Assembly: GCA_030672365.1 (NCBI GenBank)
Contig: DAOVGM010000012.1
Location: forward strand, 1 to 36,570
Length of the DNA stretch: 36,570 nucleotides
Reading direction: 5' to 3'
DNA from: Methanomassiliicoccales archaeon
GTDB lineage: Archaea > Thermoplasmatota > Thermoplasmata > SG8-5 > JAGLSY01
Shown: piece by piece, positions 26,317 through 35,565 of the stretch
Position numbering within the stretch: the first letter of the stretch is position 1
Layout of the letters: every line of letters begins with the position of its first letter
Program-made: the position numbers and the translations under genes
Notes under the pieces: generated by a model
The model's database searches: none
Told to the model about the DNA's origin: nothing
What the model saw: only the letters and a program-made list of their open reading frames with translations

Positions 26317-27894
26317 TCAAGTAATCTTTTTACCCATATACGGCCCGACCCTCTCGAACCCTAGTTTTCGATAATAACCGCGGACGCCGACGCCGCTCAT
26401 GACCAGTAAATTCTCCAGGCCAGCATTTTGGATTACAGATTTGCACTCGTCGATGAGAAGTTCACCGTAGCCCTTGTGCTGCCAGGCATCCTCCTTCCGC
26501 TCTCCGAAAGGCACGGCCTCGCCGAGAACTCGTAACTCGCGGATGATTCCCGATTTTTTCATTTCCGGGCGGTGGGCCAGCTTAGACGGAATCCGCAATC
26601 TGACGAAGGCGACGAGGATGTCGTTCTCAACATCCTCGTACGACATGAATATTTCTCTCCCTCCGGAGGCCGGATACTCGGTTGTTTTGAGTTGGACGTT
26701 CTCCGGTTCCTGCCCTGTCTTCAACTTGGCGTGGCCGGCCTCCCGACACCTGATGCAACTGCATTTTTGGCCTCGGCTGGCCAGTTCTTTTTGGACAAGT
26801 TCCCTGAGGTGACTTTTTTTGGCCCCGGCATCGATTAACTGGACAGGGATATCCCTCTGGATTCGCTGGATTCTAACCCACGGCGGAAGGTTGGATTTTA
26901 CATCGGCCAGCAGTTGGACGAGCTGGTCTATCGAATAGGGCTCGTAGTCTCCCGATTTCCACATTTGATGGAGCCCGGTACCCTCGATGACCAGCGTGGG
27001 ATATATCTTCAGCATGTCCGGCTTGAATTTCTCGTCCTCGAACAGCCGACCGAAGGTCTCGAGGTCGCTAGCCGGTGTTTCACCGGGCAGGCCGGGCATC
27101 ATGTGGTAGCCGACCTTCATGCCGGCGTCCCGGGCCAACTGGCTGGCTCTCGCGCTTTCGCTTGCCCCGTGCCCCCTTTTCATCGCCTTCAGAGCCTCAT
27201 CGTTCAACGTCTGGACGCCAAGCTCGACCCTCGTCGCGCCCAATATGAGCGAGTTGTCGATTTGCTGCTCGAAGAAGAAGTCGGGGCGGGTCTCGACCGT
27301 CATCCCGATGCATCTCGCGGGTGCGCCCTCGTTCATGGAATGCGCCTCCTCCAGAGTTGAACTGGATGACTTGTTCATCGCATCGAAACAGCCCTTGACA
27401 AACTCTTCTTGGTAGGCCTCGTCCCTGGCCGTGAAAGTGCCCCCCATGATTATCAAATCGACCTTGTCGGTCTTGTGGCCGATTGCCTTCAGCTGCTCCA
27501 ATCGGGAGCTGACCTGCCGATTCGGGTCGAAGTCGTTATGAGCCGCCCGAAGGGCCGCCGGCTCGCGGCCAGTATAGGACTGCGCCGTGCCTTTTTCAAC
27601 ACCCCCTGGGCAATAGAAACACTTTCCATGGGGGCAGTCGTGGGGCGAAGTCATGACAGCCACGACAGCCACGCCGCTGATCGTACGAACAGGCTTGATT
27701 TGAAGAATCGGCTCGATAATATCGTATTGGCACTCATCAGCACTAGCCAGTATCTCGGAATTGGAGGGCACTCTGTCTATCCCATATTTCCGACAGAGTT
27801 CGATTTTCTTGCGCTGTATTTCGTCGTTGGTTGAAACGCTGCCCGACAATATGGCCTCGATGAACTCCTTGTAATAACCTGATAAATCGTCCAC
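26317..27894 (-). CDS. elp3: Elp3 tRNA carboxymethyluridine synthase (radical SAM + GNAT)
   Basis: CPHGKCFYCPGG cluster motif, ETRPDFF, LGVQTLNDEALKAMKRGH, C-terminal GNAT GYGELLIDE. Confidence 0.93.
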   Translation of the reverse strand: MDDLSGYYKEFIEAILSGSVSTNDEIQRKKIELCRKYGIDRVPSNSEILASADECQYDIIEPILQIKPVRTISGVAVVAVMTSPHDCPHGKCFYCPGGVEKGTAQSYTGREPAALRAAHNDFDPNRQVSSRLEQLKAIGHKTDKVDLIIMGGTFTARDEAYQEEFVKGCFDAMNKSSSSTLEEAHSMNEGAPARCIGMTVETRPDFFFEQQIDNSLILGATRVELGVQTLNDEALKAMKRGHGASESARASQLARDAGMKVGYHMMPGLPGETPASDLETFGRLFEDEKFKPDMLKIYPTLVIEGTGLHQMWKSGDYEPYSIDQLVQLLADVKSNLPPWVRIQRIQRDIPVQLIDAGAKKSHLRELVQKELASRGQKCSCIRCREAGHAKLKTGQEPENVQLKTTEYPASGGREIFMSYEDVENDILVAFVRLRIPSKLAHRPEMKKSGIIRELRVLGEAVPFGERKEDAWQHKGYGELLIDECKSVIQNAGLENLLVMSGVGVRGYYRKLGFERVGPYMGKKIT

Positions 27895-27928
27895 GAAAAG
27901 ACAAATGCCATGATGTATAAAAGCCGAC

Positions 27929-28010
27929 CGCTCCGAGCAGGCGAGGGGGGGATGGGGCGAGCCGGCGCAGGAGCGGGGTGGGGGGATGGCCCACTGGATG
28001 GGGCGGGAAA
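27929..28010 (+). repeat. GC-rich structured element, copy E
   Basis: CGCTCC-GAGCA-GGCGAG-GGGGGGATGGGG-CGAGCC-GGCGCA-GGAGCG then GGGTGGGGGGATGGCCCACTGGATGGGGCGGG. Confidence 0.88.
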
Positions 28011-28078
28011 AAGGGTGGCTGGGCGGGTCAAAATGAGGCCGGAGCTGGACAAAAGGTGTGGATAGTAGGGGTTGGCGC

Positions 28079-28387
28079 TCAGTAGTAGTAGAAGTTGATT
28101 CTATCCAGGCCCTTGAGCGCGACCTGGTCGTCGGGGTCTTCGGCCAGCACCATTGCGAAGCACTCCTTCGCCTGGTGAACCAGAAAGTCCTGGCCAGTCA
28201 TTCTTCCGATTTTATAAAGGCAGTCGCCCTTGAAGTCCAAAATTATCTGGACAAAAGCCGGGTCAGGGTCGTGTTCCATGACCTTGTCGCACATCTGAAT
28301 TGCTCTACCGTACTTTCTCATGCGTCTCATGTCACCGATGCGCCTGACGTACATTTTGACTTCTGGCTTGAGTTTTCTCCGCTCCAT
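28079..28387 (-). CDS. Small TPR-like protein
   Basis: Helical repeat pattern (RKYGRAIQMCDKVMEHDPDPAFVQIILDFKGDCLYKIGR). Confidence 0.5.
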   Translation of the reverse strand: MERRKLKPEVKMYVRRIGDMRRMRKYGRAIQMCDKVMEHDPDPAFVQIILDFKGDCLYKIGRMTGQDFLVHQAKECFAMVLAEDPDDQVALKGLDRINFYYY

Positions 28388-28440
28388 TTTAACCCTGATT
28401 GAGCATGGTGACGGGGATTATTAAGGTTTCGGGAAAAGGC

Positions 28441-28521
28441 CGCTCCGAGCAGGACGCGGGGGGACGGGCGCGTCCAGCGCAGGAGTTGGGTGGGGGGATT
28501 CTCGAAAACATGGGGTGGGAA
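28441..28521 (+). repeat. GC-rich structured element, copy F
   Basis: CGCTCC-GAGCA-GGACGCG-GGGGGACGGG-CGCGTCC-AGCGCA-GGAGTT then GGGTGGGGGG...CATGGGGTGGGAAAA. Confidence 0.88.
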
Positions 28522-28541
28522 AATGAGAAACTTTCGGCACT

Positions 28542-29768
28542 CTAAGCCAACTCTATCGGCTCGCCTTCCATCGGCATCAGAACCTCGAAGTCCTGCAAAT
28601 CGTCTGCCAGCGGCTGGCGGTCGTCTCCATGGCAGAGAATTACGGTTTCCGGATTGCAGTCCTTGATGAACTGCACCAGCTCGTTGTGGTCTGCGTGCGC
28701 CGAGAAGTCGAAAAAGCCGACCTCGCAATTGACTCTGGTCGGCACCTCGTGGAGCTTTATCGTTCCGGCTTCGAGAAGCATGCGGCCGTTGGTATTCTCC
28801 ACCTGGAAGCCAGTAAGTAAAATAGCGCTTCTCTCATCGTCCTTCAAAAATCTCAGATAATCGAGTATAGGGCCGCCGTCCAGCATGCCACTCGTCGTGA
28901 CTATCACTTCGGAGCGGGCCGCGACCTTTCTCTCGTCGCGGTTTCTCACGATGCGGGTGTTGCCCATCGCCTTGCTGAGGTTTTCGGCTGAAGTGAGATA
29001 ATCCGGCATCTTCAGGAATTCTGAGTTCACGGCGCGTCCCATTCCGTCGAGCCAGACGTCGAAACCGGAGTCCTTCAAAATCATCAGCATCTCCTGCGTT
29101 CTGCCCACTGCGAAAGAGGGAATAATCGCAACGCCGCCCCTATCGACCACTTCCTCGACCTTGCCCAGAAATTCGTATTCTGTTTTTGACCTTGGCGGGT
29201 GGTTCCTTCCGGAATACGTGCTCTCGATTACGAGAACGTCACAGTCATGGGCGTTGGCACCGGGCACGAGCTTGGTATCCAACGTGTTGATGTCTGCAGT
29301 AATCAAAACCCGTTTTTCTCCGGAGATCTCGAACATAGTAGCCCCTGGAATGTGGCCGGCCGAATGAAGCTTGACCTCGATGTCGCCGATTTCGACTATG
29401 TCGCCGAATGTCGAGTGCTGGAAGTACCGCCTGAGGTCGCGGACATCCCTCTTCTCGTAGGGAACCGGATACCCCTCCGATGCAGACACTTTGACCGTAT
29501 CTTCGAGAAGCATCGTGCCGACTGTGGTCGTCGGTGGAGTTGCCACCACGTCGACACCGTATTCCGCGGTCAGCCAGGGTATCATTCCCGAATGGTCGAT
29601 GTGCGCGTGGCTGAGAAATGCCAGGTCTATCGGCGAGGCCTTCATCGGATACTTGGGCGGTTTGGACGGTGTAAGGCCATTGTCGAAGAGCATTCTGATT
29701 CCGTGCTCTTCCAGATATACGGAAAAACTGCCGACCTCGCTTGCGCCTCCCATGATTTTCAGCATCAT
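28542..29768 (-). CDS. MBL-fold beta-CASP ribonuclease (aCPSF2/archaeal RNase J-like)
   Basis: SHAHIDHSGMIPWL, SAGHIPGATMFEI, TADINT, ESTYSGRNH, TTSGMLDGGPI, FSAHADHNEL. Confidence 0.88.
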   Translation of the reverse strand: MMLKIMGGASEVGSFSVYLEEHGIRMLFDNGLTPSKPPKYPMKASPIDLAFLSHAHIDHSGMIPWLTAEYGVDVVATPPTTTVGTMLLEDTVKVSASEGYPVPYEKRDVRDLRRYFQHSTFGDIVEIGDIEVKLHSAGHIPGATMFEISGEKRVLITADINTLDTKLVPGANAHDCDVLVIESTYSGRNHPPRSKTEYEFLGKVEEVVDRGGVAIIPSFAVGRTQEMLMILKDSGFDVWLDGMGRAVNSEFLKMPDYLTSAENLSKAMGNTRIVRNRDERKVAARSEVIVTTSGMLDGGPILDYLRFLKDDERSAILLTGFQVENTNGRMLLEAGTIKLHEVPTRVNCEVGFFDFSAHADHNELVQFIKDCNPETVILCHGDDRQPLADDLQDFEVLMPMEGEPIELA

Positions 29769-29937
29769 CGGGGCTGGGATAGGGTCAATATGTAAAAGAT
29801 TTATGGAGGTTGTCATGATTGACAAACACATTTACCCACCCACCACCACCACCGATTCGGAGAAATCACGGTTGGTTCGCGGGGGGTTACCACAAATTTT
29901 ATAGAGGCTCTTTCGTTCATCTGCAGATGGTGGACGC

Positions 29938-31233
29938 ATGTTCGAGCCAGATATTGAAAAAATGAGCCTTTCAGACATCCGGGAACTGCAACGGGAGAGG
30001 CTCGCCAAGATGGTCAAATATTCTTACGAAAACGTGCCGATGTACAAGAAGAGATTCGACGATGCCGGCATCTCACCCGACTCCATAAAATCGCTGGATG
30101 ACGTTTCGAAGATTCCATTCGCGGTCAAGGACGATCTGCGCCAGCACTACCCCTACGGAATACTGGCTGTTCCCCTGGAACGCATTGTAAGGCTTCACGC
30201 ATCGTCCGGAACGACAGGCAAGCCCACCGTGGTGACCTACACTCAGAAGGACATGGACACCTGGAACCGCTTGATGGCCAGAAGTTATGCGGCGGCGGGT
30301 GTGACCAGCGGTGACATCGTCCAGAACGCATACGGTTACGGACTTTTCACCGGCGGTCTGGGCTTTCATTACGGCGCCGAATTACTGGGTGCGATGGTCA
30401 TACCGACGAGCACCGGCAACACCAAAAAGCAACTTATGATGCTCAAGGACATGCAATCCACAGTGCTGGCCTGCACGCCTTCTTATGCTCTTTATCTAAC
30501 CGAAGCCGCGGCCAATGAGGGCTACGACCCCCTCAACGACTTCAACCTCAAGGTCGGGATGTTCGGCGCGGAGCCGTGGTCCGACGAGGTCAGAAAGCGA
30601 ATTCAGGAAGGTCTGGGCATTCGCGCCCACGACGTATTCGGAATGAGCGAACTGTACGGGCCCGGCGTGGCGATAGAGTGCACCGAGCAGAACGGCCTGC
30701 ACATCTGGAGCGACGAATTTTTGGTGGAAACCATCGACCCGGAAACCGGAGAGGTCCTTCCTGAGGGAGAGCGCGGTGAGCTTGTCTTCACAATGCTCAC
30801 GCGGGAGGCGATGCCGTTGCTCAGGTACCGAACGCGAGACCTGGCTGTCGTGAACTATGAAGAATGCGGGTGCGGAAGATGCCATCCCAGGATAATGCGT
30901 ATCAGGGGGCGGAGCGACGACATGCTGATAGTCGGCGGGGTCAACGTTTTCCCGAGCCAGATTGAACATGTTTTGATGAACATCGACGGTGTCGGCGACC
31001 AGTATTTGATTGTTGTGGACAGGGCGATCCTGGACGTTCTGCAGGTGCGGGTCGAGGTCGCCCCGGACTTCTTTAAATCGGCGGATTACGACGCAGCCAG
31101 ATTCGCGAAGTTGATGGAATCGGAACTGCAGGCAGTGCTGACGATCCGGGCGAGGGTGGAGTTGATGGAGCCGGGCGCCCTGCCGAGAAGCGAGGGAAAA
31201 GCCCAACGGGTTCTCGACCTCCGTAAACAATAG
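29938..31233 (+). CDS. Phenylacetate-CoA ligase family (adenylate-forming)
   Basis: LHASSGTTGKPTVVTYT, GAEPWSDEVRKRI, FGMSELYGPGVAIEC, RYRTRDL, GRSDDMLIVGGVNVFPSQIE. Confidence 0.9.
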   Translation: MFEPDIEKMSLSDIRELQRERLAKMVKYSYENVPMYKKRFDDAGISPDSIKSLDDVSKIPFAVKDDLRQHYPYGILAVPLERIVRLHASSGTTGKPTVVTYTQKDMDTWNRLMARSYAAAGVTSGDIVQNAYGYGLFTGGLGFHYGAELLGAMVIPTSTGNTKKQLMMLKDMQSTVLACTPSYALYLTEAAANEGYDPLNDFNLKVGMFGAEPWSDEVRKRIQEGLGIRAHDVFGMSELYGPGVAIECTEQNGLHIWSDEFLVETIDPETGEVLPEGERGELVFTMLTREAMPLLRYRTRDLAVVNYEECGCGRCHPRIMRIRGRSDDMLIVGGVNVFPSQIEHVLMNIDGVGDQYLIVVDRAILDVLQVRVEVAPDFFKSADYDAARFAKLMESELQAVLTIRARVELMEPGALPRSEGKAQRVLDLRKQ

Positions 31234-31271
31234 GGAAATAGTTATCTACAGTTTAGACAATGTGGTATCAG

Positions 31272-31742
31272 ATGAAAATCGAGGACATAATGACAGGAGA
31301 GATTATCAAGCTGGCTCCGGATGAGACAGTGCGCGATGCAGTTCAGAAATTCGCCGATCACAAGATATCTGGCTCGCCGGTCCTCGATACGGAAGGCAAC
31401 CTTTTGGGGATAGTCAGCGAGACCGACATACTGAACGCGGTGAAAACGAAATGCAAGCGCCTGGAGATGGTCTATCCCTCACTGTCGCTGGTCAGCGTCT
31501 CGTTTATCGAGGGTTTTGATAAAAAGGAAGTGGAGGAAGCGTTTCAGGAGATCTCCGCCACGCCTGTCGCCGAAATCATGACGAAGGACCCGATAACAGT
31601 CAACCTGGAGGGGGAGCTGGGAGAGGCGATCGACATAATGAACAAGAGCGGGATAAACAGGATACCAGTCACAAGCAACAATGATGTCGTCGGAATAATA
31701 ACCAGGCGGGACATAATCAAAGGTCTGGCCAAGGAAGGATAA
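31272..31742 (+). CDS. Tandem CBS-domain protein
   Basis: IEDIMTGEIIKLAPDETVRDAVQKFADHKISGSPVLD ... VAEIMTKDPITVNLEGELGEAIDIMNKSGINRIPV. Confidence 0.9.
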   Translation: MKIEDIMTGEIIKLAPDETVRDAVQKFADHKISGSPVLDTEGNLLGIVSETDILNAVKTKCKRLEMVYPSLSLVSVSFIEGFDKKEVEEAFQEISATPVAEIMTKDPITVNLEGELGEAIDIMNKSGINRIPVTSNNDVVGIITRRDIIKGLAKEG

Positions 31743-31766
31743 GATTATTTAGCAAGCTAAAAACCA

Positions 31767-31902
31767 GCGCCACGAGCAGGTCTGCGGGGGAAGGGCTAAT
31801 GTGGTTTAAAATGCAAAACATTTTACTTCTGGATGCGAAGCTAACAGAAGTAACGCCAGCGCAGTGGCGCAGGGTGGGGGGCAACCCTACTGGCGGGGCG
31901 GG
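31767..31902 (+). repeat. GC-rich structured element, copy G, interrupted by a twin-hairpin module
   Basis: GCGCCAC-GAGCA-GG...GGGGGAAGGG...CC-AGCGCA-GTGGCGC then AGGGTGGGGGGCAACCCTACTGGCGGGGCGGG; insert about 31797-31855. Confidence 0.85.
31798..31860 (+). repeat. Twin-hairpin module, copy 2 (inside GC-rich element copy G)
   Basis: AATGT..TTT/AAAACATT then TACTTCTG-GATGCGAAGCTAA-CAGAAGTA then ACGCCAGC. Confidence 0.75.
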
Positions 31903-31974
31903 TCCATCTGTTATACAACGGCCATAATCCACAACTAGCCAATCCTTTTATCATATGACGTTTTTCCACATTCA

Positions 31975-32583
31975 ATGGAAGTCATCAAGCGCGGTGCAGA
32001 GGCCGTCATTTCAAAAGGCCAGTGGCACGGCAGGAGCGTTGTTGTGAAAGAGCGGGTCCCGAAGAACTATCGGAACCCGGAACTCGACGGACTGCTCAGG
32101 CGAACCCGCATAAAACGGGAGTGCCAGTTAATCGTCGAAGCCCGTAATTTTGGAGTCATGACGCCCATAATCTACGATGTCGATGTCCGCAATTCCAAAA
32201 TAGTTATGCAGAATATAGAGGGCACGACTGCCAAGGAAATGCTGCAAGCCAGTAATGACAGGATGGAGCACGCGAAGGCCGTCGGCAGAAGCACCGGCCT
32301 TCTTCACGCGAACGACATCGTGCACGGCGATTTGACGACCTCCAACATGATTTTTGCTGGTGAGGGGCTGTACTTCATCGACTTCGGGCTAGGGGAGAAG
32401 AGCGCCGAGGATGAGAATAAAGGGGTCGATCTGCACCTCCTGAAAGAGGCTGTGGACAGCGCGCACTCCGAGTTCCCGGGGCTCTATGAAGCGATGGTCG
32501 AGGGATATCTGGCTGCGTATCCGGAGGGCCAGAAAATCGTGAGTCTTGTTGACGAAATCGAGAAGCGGGGGCGGTATTCATGA
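31975..32583 (+). CDS. bud32: KEOPS-associated kinase Bud32
   Basis: RGAEAVISKG, VKERVPKNYRNPELD, HGDLTTSNMI, FIDFGLGEKSAEDENKGVDLHLLKEA. Confidence 0.93.
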   Translation: MEVIKRGAEAVISKGQWHGRSVVVKERVPKNYRNPELDGLLRRTRIKRECQLIVEARNFGVMTPIIYDVDVRNSKIVMQNIEGTTAKEMLQASNDRMEHAKAVGRSTGLLHANDIVHGDLTTSNMIFAGEGLYFIDFGLGEKSAEDENKGVDLHLLKEAVDSAHSEFPGLYEAMVEGYLAAYPEGQKIVSLVDEIEKRGRYS

Positions 32584-33131
32584 AAATCCTGTTCGCAACC
32601 GGCAATCCCGGTAAATTGAAGGAAGTCAAGAGGCGTTTTGAGAGGGAGGGCATCGAGGTCGAACAGCTGGACGCTCCGTATCCGGAGATCCAGTCGGATT
32701 CGCTGCGGGAGGTCGTCGAGCACGGCCTGAAATGGCTTGGCCAGCAGCATCCTGGAAAAGCCATCATGATTGACGATTCAGGTCTCTTTATCGATGCCCT
32801 GAACGGATTTCCGGGTGTTTTCTCGGCCTACGCGCTGAAGTCTATGGGATGCGCCGGCATTTTGAAACTGCTGGATGGGGTGGAAAATCGCGGTGCGATT
32901 TTCCAATGCTGCGCCGGATTCGTGGATTCCGGGGGAAAAATTAGGACAGCCAGTGGTGTCGTCGAGGGCGAGATAATTTATGAAGAGCGGGGGTCGGAGG
33001 GCTTCGGCTACGACCCTATCTTCAAACCTACTGGCCATGACCTGACGTTCGCCGAGATGCCGCTCGATGAGAAAAATAAAATATCGCACAGGGGCAAGGC
33101 CTTCTCGCAACTGGCCAGTATGATAAAATGA
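32580..33131 (+). CDS. XTP/dITP pyrophosphatase (Ham1/RdgB family)
   Basis: FATGNPGKLKEVKRR, DDSGLFIDALNGFPGVFSAY, GSEGFGYDPIF, KNKISHRGKAF. Confidence 0.93.
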   Translation: MKILFATGNPGKLKEVKRRFEREGIEVEQLDAPYPEIQSDSLREVVEHGLKWLGQQHPGKAIMIDDSGLFIDALNGFPGVFSAYALKSMGCAGILKLLDGVENRGAIFQCCAGFVDSGGKIRTASGVVEGEIIYEERGSEGFGYDPIFKPTGHDLTFAEMPLDEKNKISHRGKAFSQLASMIK

Positions 33132-33817
33132 AGGAAGGATTATCTACTCGGCTGACGCTCTTTTTCGTACCCATCATTATCAGCACGGCGGTCGTGATGG
33201 CCCTGTTTTTCTGGCTGTCAGAGGGCATGTTCCTCATCATAGGGGCGCTCCTTCTCGGCTATTTTATCTCACCATTCGGCCGCGAGGTCCTCATACCTCT
33301 GGCCATCATCGCCGTAATAGACCTGAAAGGGCTGATTTCGGTCCCCGACCTCATTCTCATAGCCATTACCGTGGTCTTCGTCGACGTCATGTGCTCGCTT
33401 TTCATTATCTGGAACTTGGAGCTGCTGAACAAACTGCCGAGAATCGGCAATCTCATCCGGAAATTCGCGAAGGCGGGGCGTAGCCGTCTCGAAAAGAGCC
33501 GGCGCTCGAAAATCGCGACCCTGAGTCTCACCCTTTACGTCGCCCTCCCGTTCCAGGGAAGCGGCGGCGTGGCCTCCTCCATTTTCGGAATGATGGGTGG
33601 CATGCGGAAGCGGAATGTGCTGGCCGCTGTGGTGGCCGGCTCCGCAATCGGCTCGTTCACGATTGCGGTTGCCGGATGGTACGTGGCCGAAGCCCTCGTC
33701 GACATCTTCGGCTCCGCGGTTTACCTGATATTCGGACTTCTTGTTCTTATTGCCGTGATTGCGTTTCTCGTGTTCCGTTTTTTCAAAAACAAGCAGGAAA
33801 TCGCCAACAGCCAGTGA
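33128..33817 (+). CDS. COG2426-like small multidrug export family membrane protein
   Basis: Multi-TM; ALPFQGSGGVASSIFGMMGGM motif region; ATGA overlap with the ITPase gene. Confidence 0.7.
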   Translation: MKEGLSTRLTLFFVPIIISTAVVMALFFWLSEGMFLIIGALLLGYFISPFGREVLIPLAIIAVIDLKGLISVPDLILIAITVVFVDVMCSLFIIWNLELLNKLPRIGNLIRKFAKAGRSRLEKSRRSKIATLSLTLYVALPFQGSGGVASSIFGMMGGMRKRNVLAAVVAGSAIGSFTIAVAGWYVAEALVDIFGSAVYLIFGLLVLIAVIAFLVFRFFKNKQEIANSQ

Positions 33818-33925
33818 GGGCTACCCAAGGCTAAAGCCAGGGGCATCCCTTACATAATTCACACCTATCGCCATCAATTTGATGGCTGTCGCCCCTTATC
33901 CACATATCTGGCTATCGGGGCGAGG
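33818..33925 (-). mobile_element. Possible solo terminal end of an IS200/IS605-type element
   Basis: Minus strand: CCCCTGGCTTTAGCCTTGGG hairpin as in IS200/IS605 (TnpB-type) ends, plus hairpins GCCATCA-AAT-TGATGGC and CGCCCC...GGGGCG; no transposase ORF nearby. Confidence 0.35.
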
Positions 33926-33943
33926 TGCAAATTCAGTAATTAA

Positions 33944-35290
33944 TTATTCTGGCGGAGCCTGGGGTGGGATCGGCGGTGGTGGTGGAAGGCCCTCCTGTTC
34001 ATCCGGATAAGCCAGAATTTGGTCCTCGTCGGGTTCGTGGCCGGCCGGCTTCTCCGCTGGCTTGCTCAAAAGATTGCCTATCAGCAAAATCCCGAACAGG
34101 AATACGATACCGAGCCAGAACAACGGTTTGTACAAGAACAACTGGCTCGAGGGTCGGGCTGTCACGTCGATTCCTATGACCGCGCTGGTCTCGTTGAACG
34201 TCCAGTCCCATCCGGCATTGAATTCGGTCGGAACCGCGCTCACCGACAACCCCCCGAAATGAAACGAGCCCAGCGGGTCGGCGATGACCCAGTAGCCCAT
34301 GTCGTCGCGGATGGCGTGCACCTCGACGTGGGTATCGTACCAGCTGACAATGCTCTGGCTCACGTTCTGGAAGTCCTCGCTGTTGTTGCCGATATAAACC
34401 GCCGCGAAGGCATGGCCGTCGATCAGGTACATTCTGGGCGTGCCACCGATCTCCCTCACCATCGCCGCTATGAGCATGGAAAAATCCTCGCAATCCCCGG
34501 ACTTGGTGCTTAGACACTCTTCCGGCGACTGCCAGATGTCCTCGCCCTCCTGCTCCAGGTCGTAGCTGATGTTCGACAGCACGAAATCGAAAATCGCGCA
34601 GAGCTTGTCGACCCCGTAGCCGATGCCCAGCGGGACTGTCGCATAGGCTGCCACATTCTCCACCGAAGCGGATTCCAGGGTCACGAGGGTGTTGACCCTG
34701 TCATAATATGCCTTTTCGTTCACGCTGTAAGAATAGGTGCTGGCAGAGCCCAGCGGGTCTACATGAAGGGCGTCGGGCTCGAAGCGAATCCAGTTGCTGT
34801 TGCCGTCCATGAGCTGGACCCAGGTGCCTGCCCTGTGCTGGAGAACGTCGACCGAAATCCTGTAATTTGTGAGGCCGGATGTATCGGGCCCGGTGATTGC
34901 CAGAATGCCGACATTCACCGTCTCACCTCGCGGAATCATGAGAAATACATCTTTCTCGAAGCGGTGGCCAGTATCTGTCCATTCGAAGGCAATCCTATTC
35001 AGAAAAAGGTTGAAGTTGCCGATATTGTTCGCGAAAACGTCGATTGCACCCCCGTACCCCTCGTAAAGCGAGCCGACGGAGAACTGCACGGTCATGTCCG
35101 GCTCGTCGTGAATCGTGGCGGTTGAGGTGATCGGGCTGTGCGCCGGACCCGTCGTCGTAGGCACTGGCTTGACGTAATCCGAGGCAGAATATCCCTCGAT
35201 GTTCCCCTTGTAGTTCATCGACCAGGAGGCACCGGCCATGCTGATGATGAACATAATTGTCAAAATCACCGTCGGCAATCGATTTTTCAT
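33944..35290 (-). CDS. Secreted/anchored transglutaminase-like domain protein
   Basis: Signal peptide MKNRLPTVILTIMFIISMAGA; LSTKSGDCEDFSMLIAAMVREIG...GHAFAAVY (C/H catalytic region); C-terminal TM and Pro-rich tail. Confidence 0.8.
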   Translation of the reverse strand: MKNRLPTVILTIMFIISMAGASWSMNYKGNIEGYSASDYVKPVPTTTGPAHSPITSTATIHDEPDMTVQFSVGSLYEGYGGAIDVFANNIGNFNLFLNRIAFEWTDTGHRFEKDVFLMIPRGETVNVGILAITGPDTSGLTNYRISVDVLQHRAGTWVQLMDGNSNWIRFEPDALHVDPLGSASTYSYSVNEKAYYDRVNTLVTLESASVENVAAYATVPLGIGYGVDKLCAIFDFVLSNISYDLEQEGEDIWQSPEECLSTKSGDCEDFSMLIAAMVREIGGTPRMYLIDGHAFAAVYIGNNSEDFQNVSQSIVSWYDTHVEVHAIRDDMGYWVIADPLGSFHFGGLSVSAVPTEFNAGWDWTFNETSAVIGIDVTARPSSQLFLYKPLFWLGIVFLFGILLIGNLLSKPAEKPAGHEPDEDQILAYPDEQEGLPPPPPIPPQAPPE

Positions 35291-35408
35291 TAGATGAGGA
35301 TAAGCTGGGTATGAAATAAAGTTTTTGCCGAAATGGTGGGTCGGGCAAGGGCTAACTTTGCTCACTGATGTTCACAAAGTTGGCCAACTCGCTTACAAAA
35401 ATAGCGAG

Positions 35409-35482
35409 TGGGCCCGCCCAGATTTGAACTGGAGGCTATAGCTCCCAAAGCTACAAGTCTAACCAAGCTAACCCACGGGCCC
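35409..35482 (-). tRNA. tRNA-Pro (anticodon TGG)
   Basis: Read on minus strand: acceptor GGGCCCG/CGGGCCC-A, anticodon arm GTAGC-TTTGGGA-GCTAT, T arm TCCAG-TTCAAAT-CTGGG. Confidence 0.93.
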
Positions 35483-35565
35483 TATTTGATTGTGGCTCGG
35501 AATGGCTGGAACGATAAAAAACTTTTGCAAAACATTTTAATGGATTTCGCCTATCCAGTGGTCAA

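Noticed and set aside
30496-31230. 244-aa minus-strand ORF
   Set aside because: Antisense to the well-supported phenylacetate-CoA ligase-like gene
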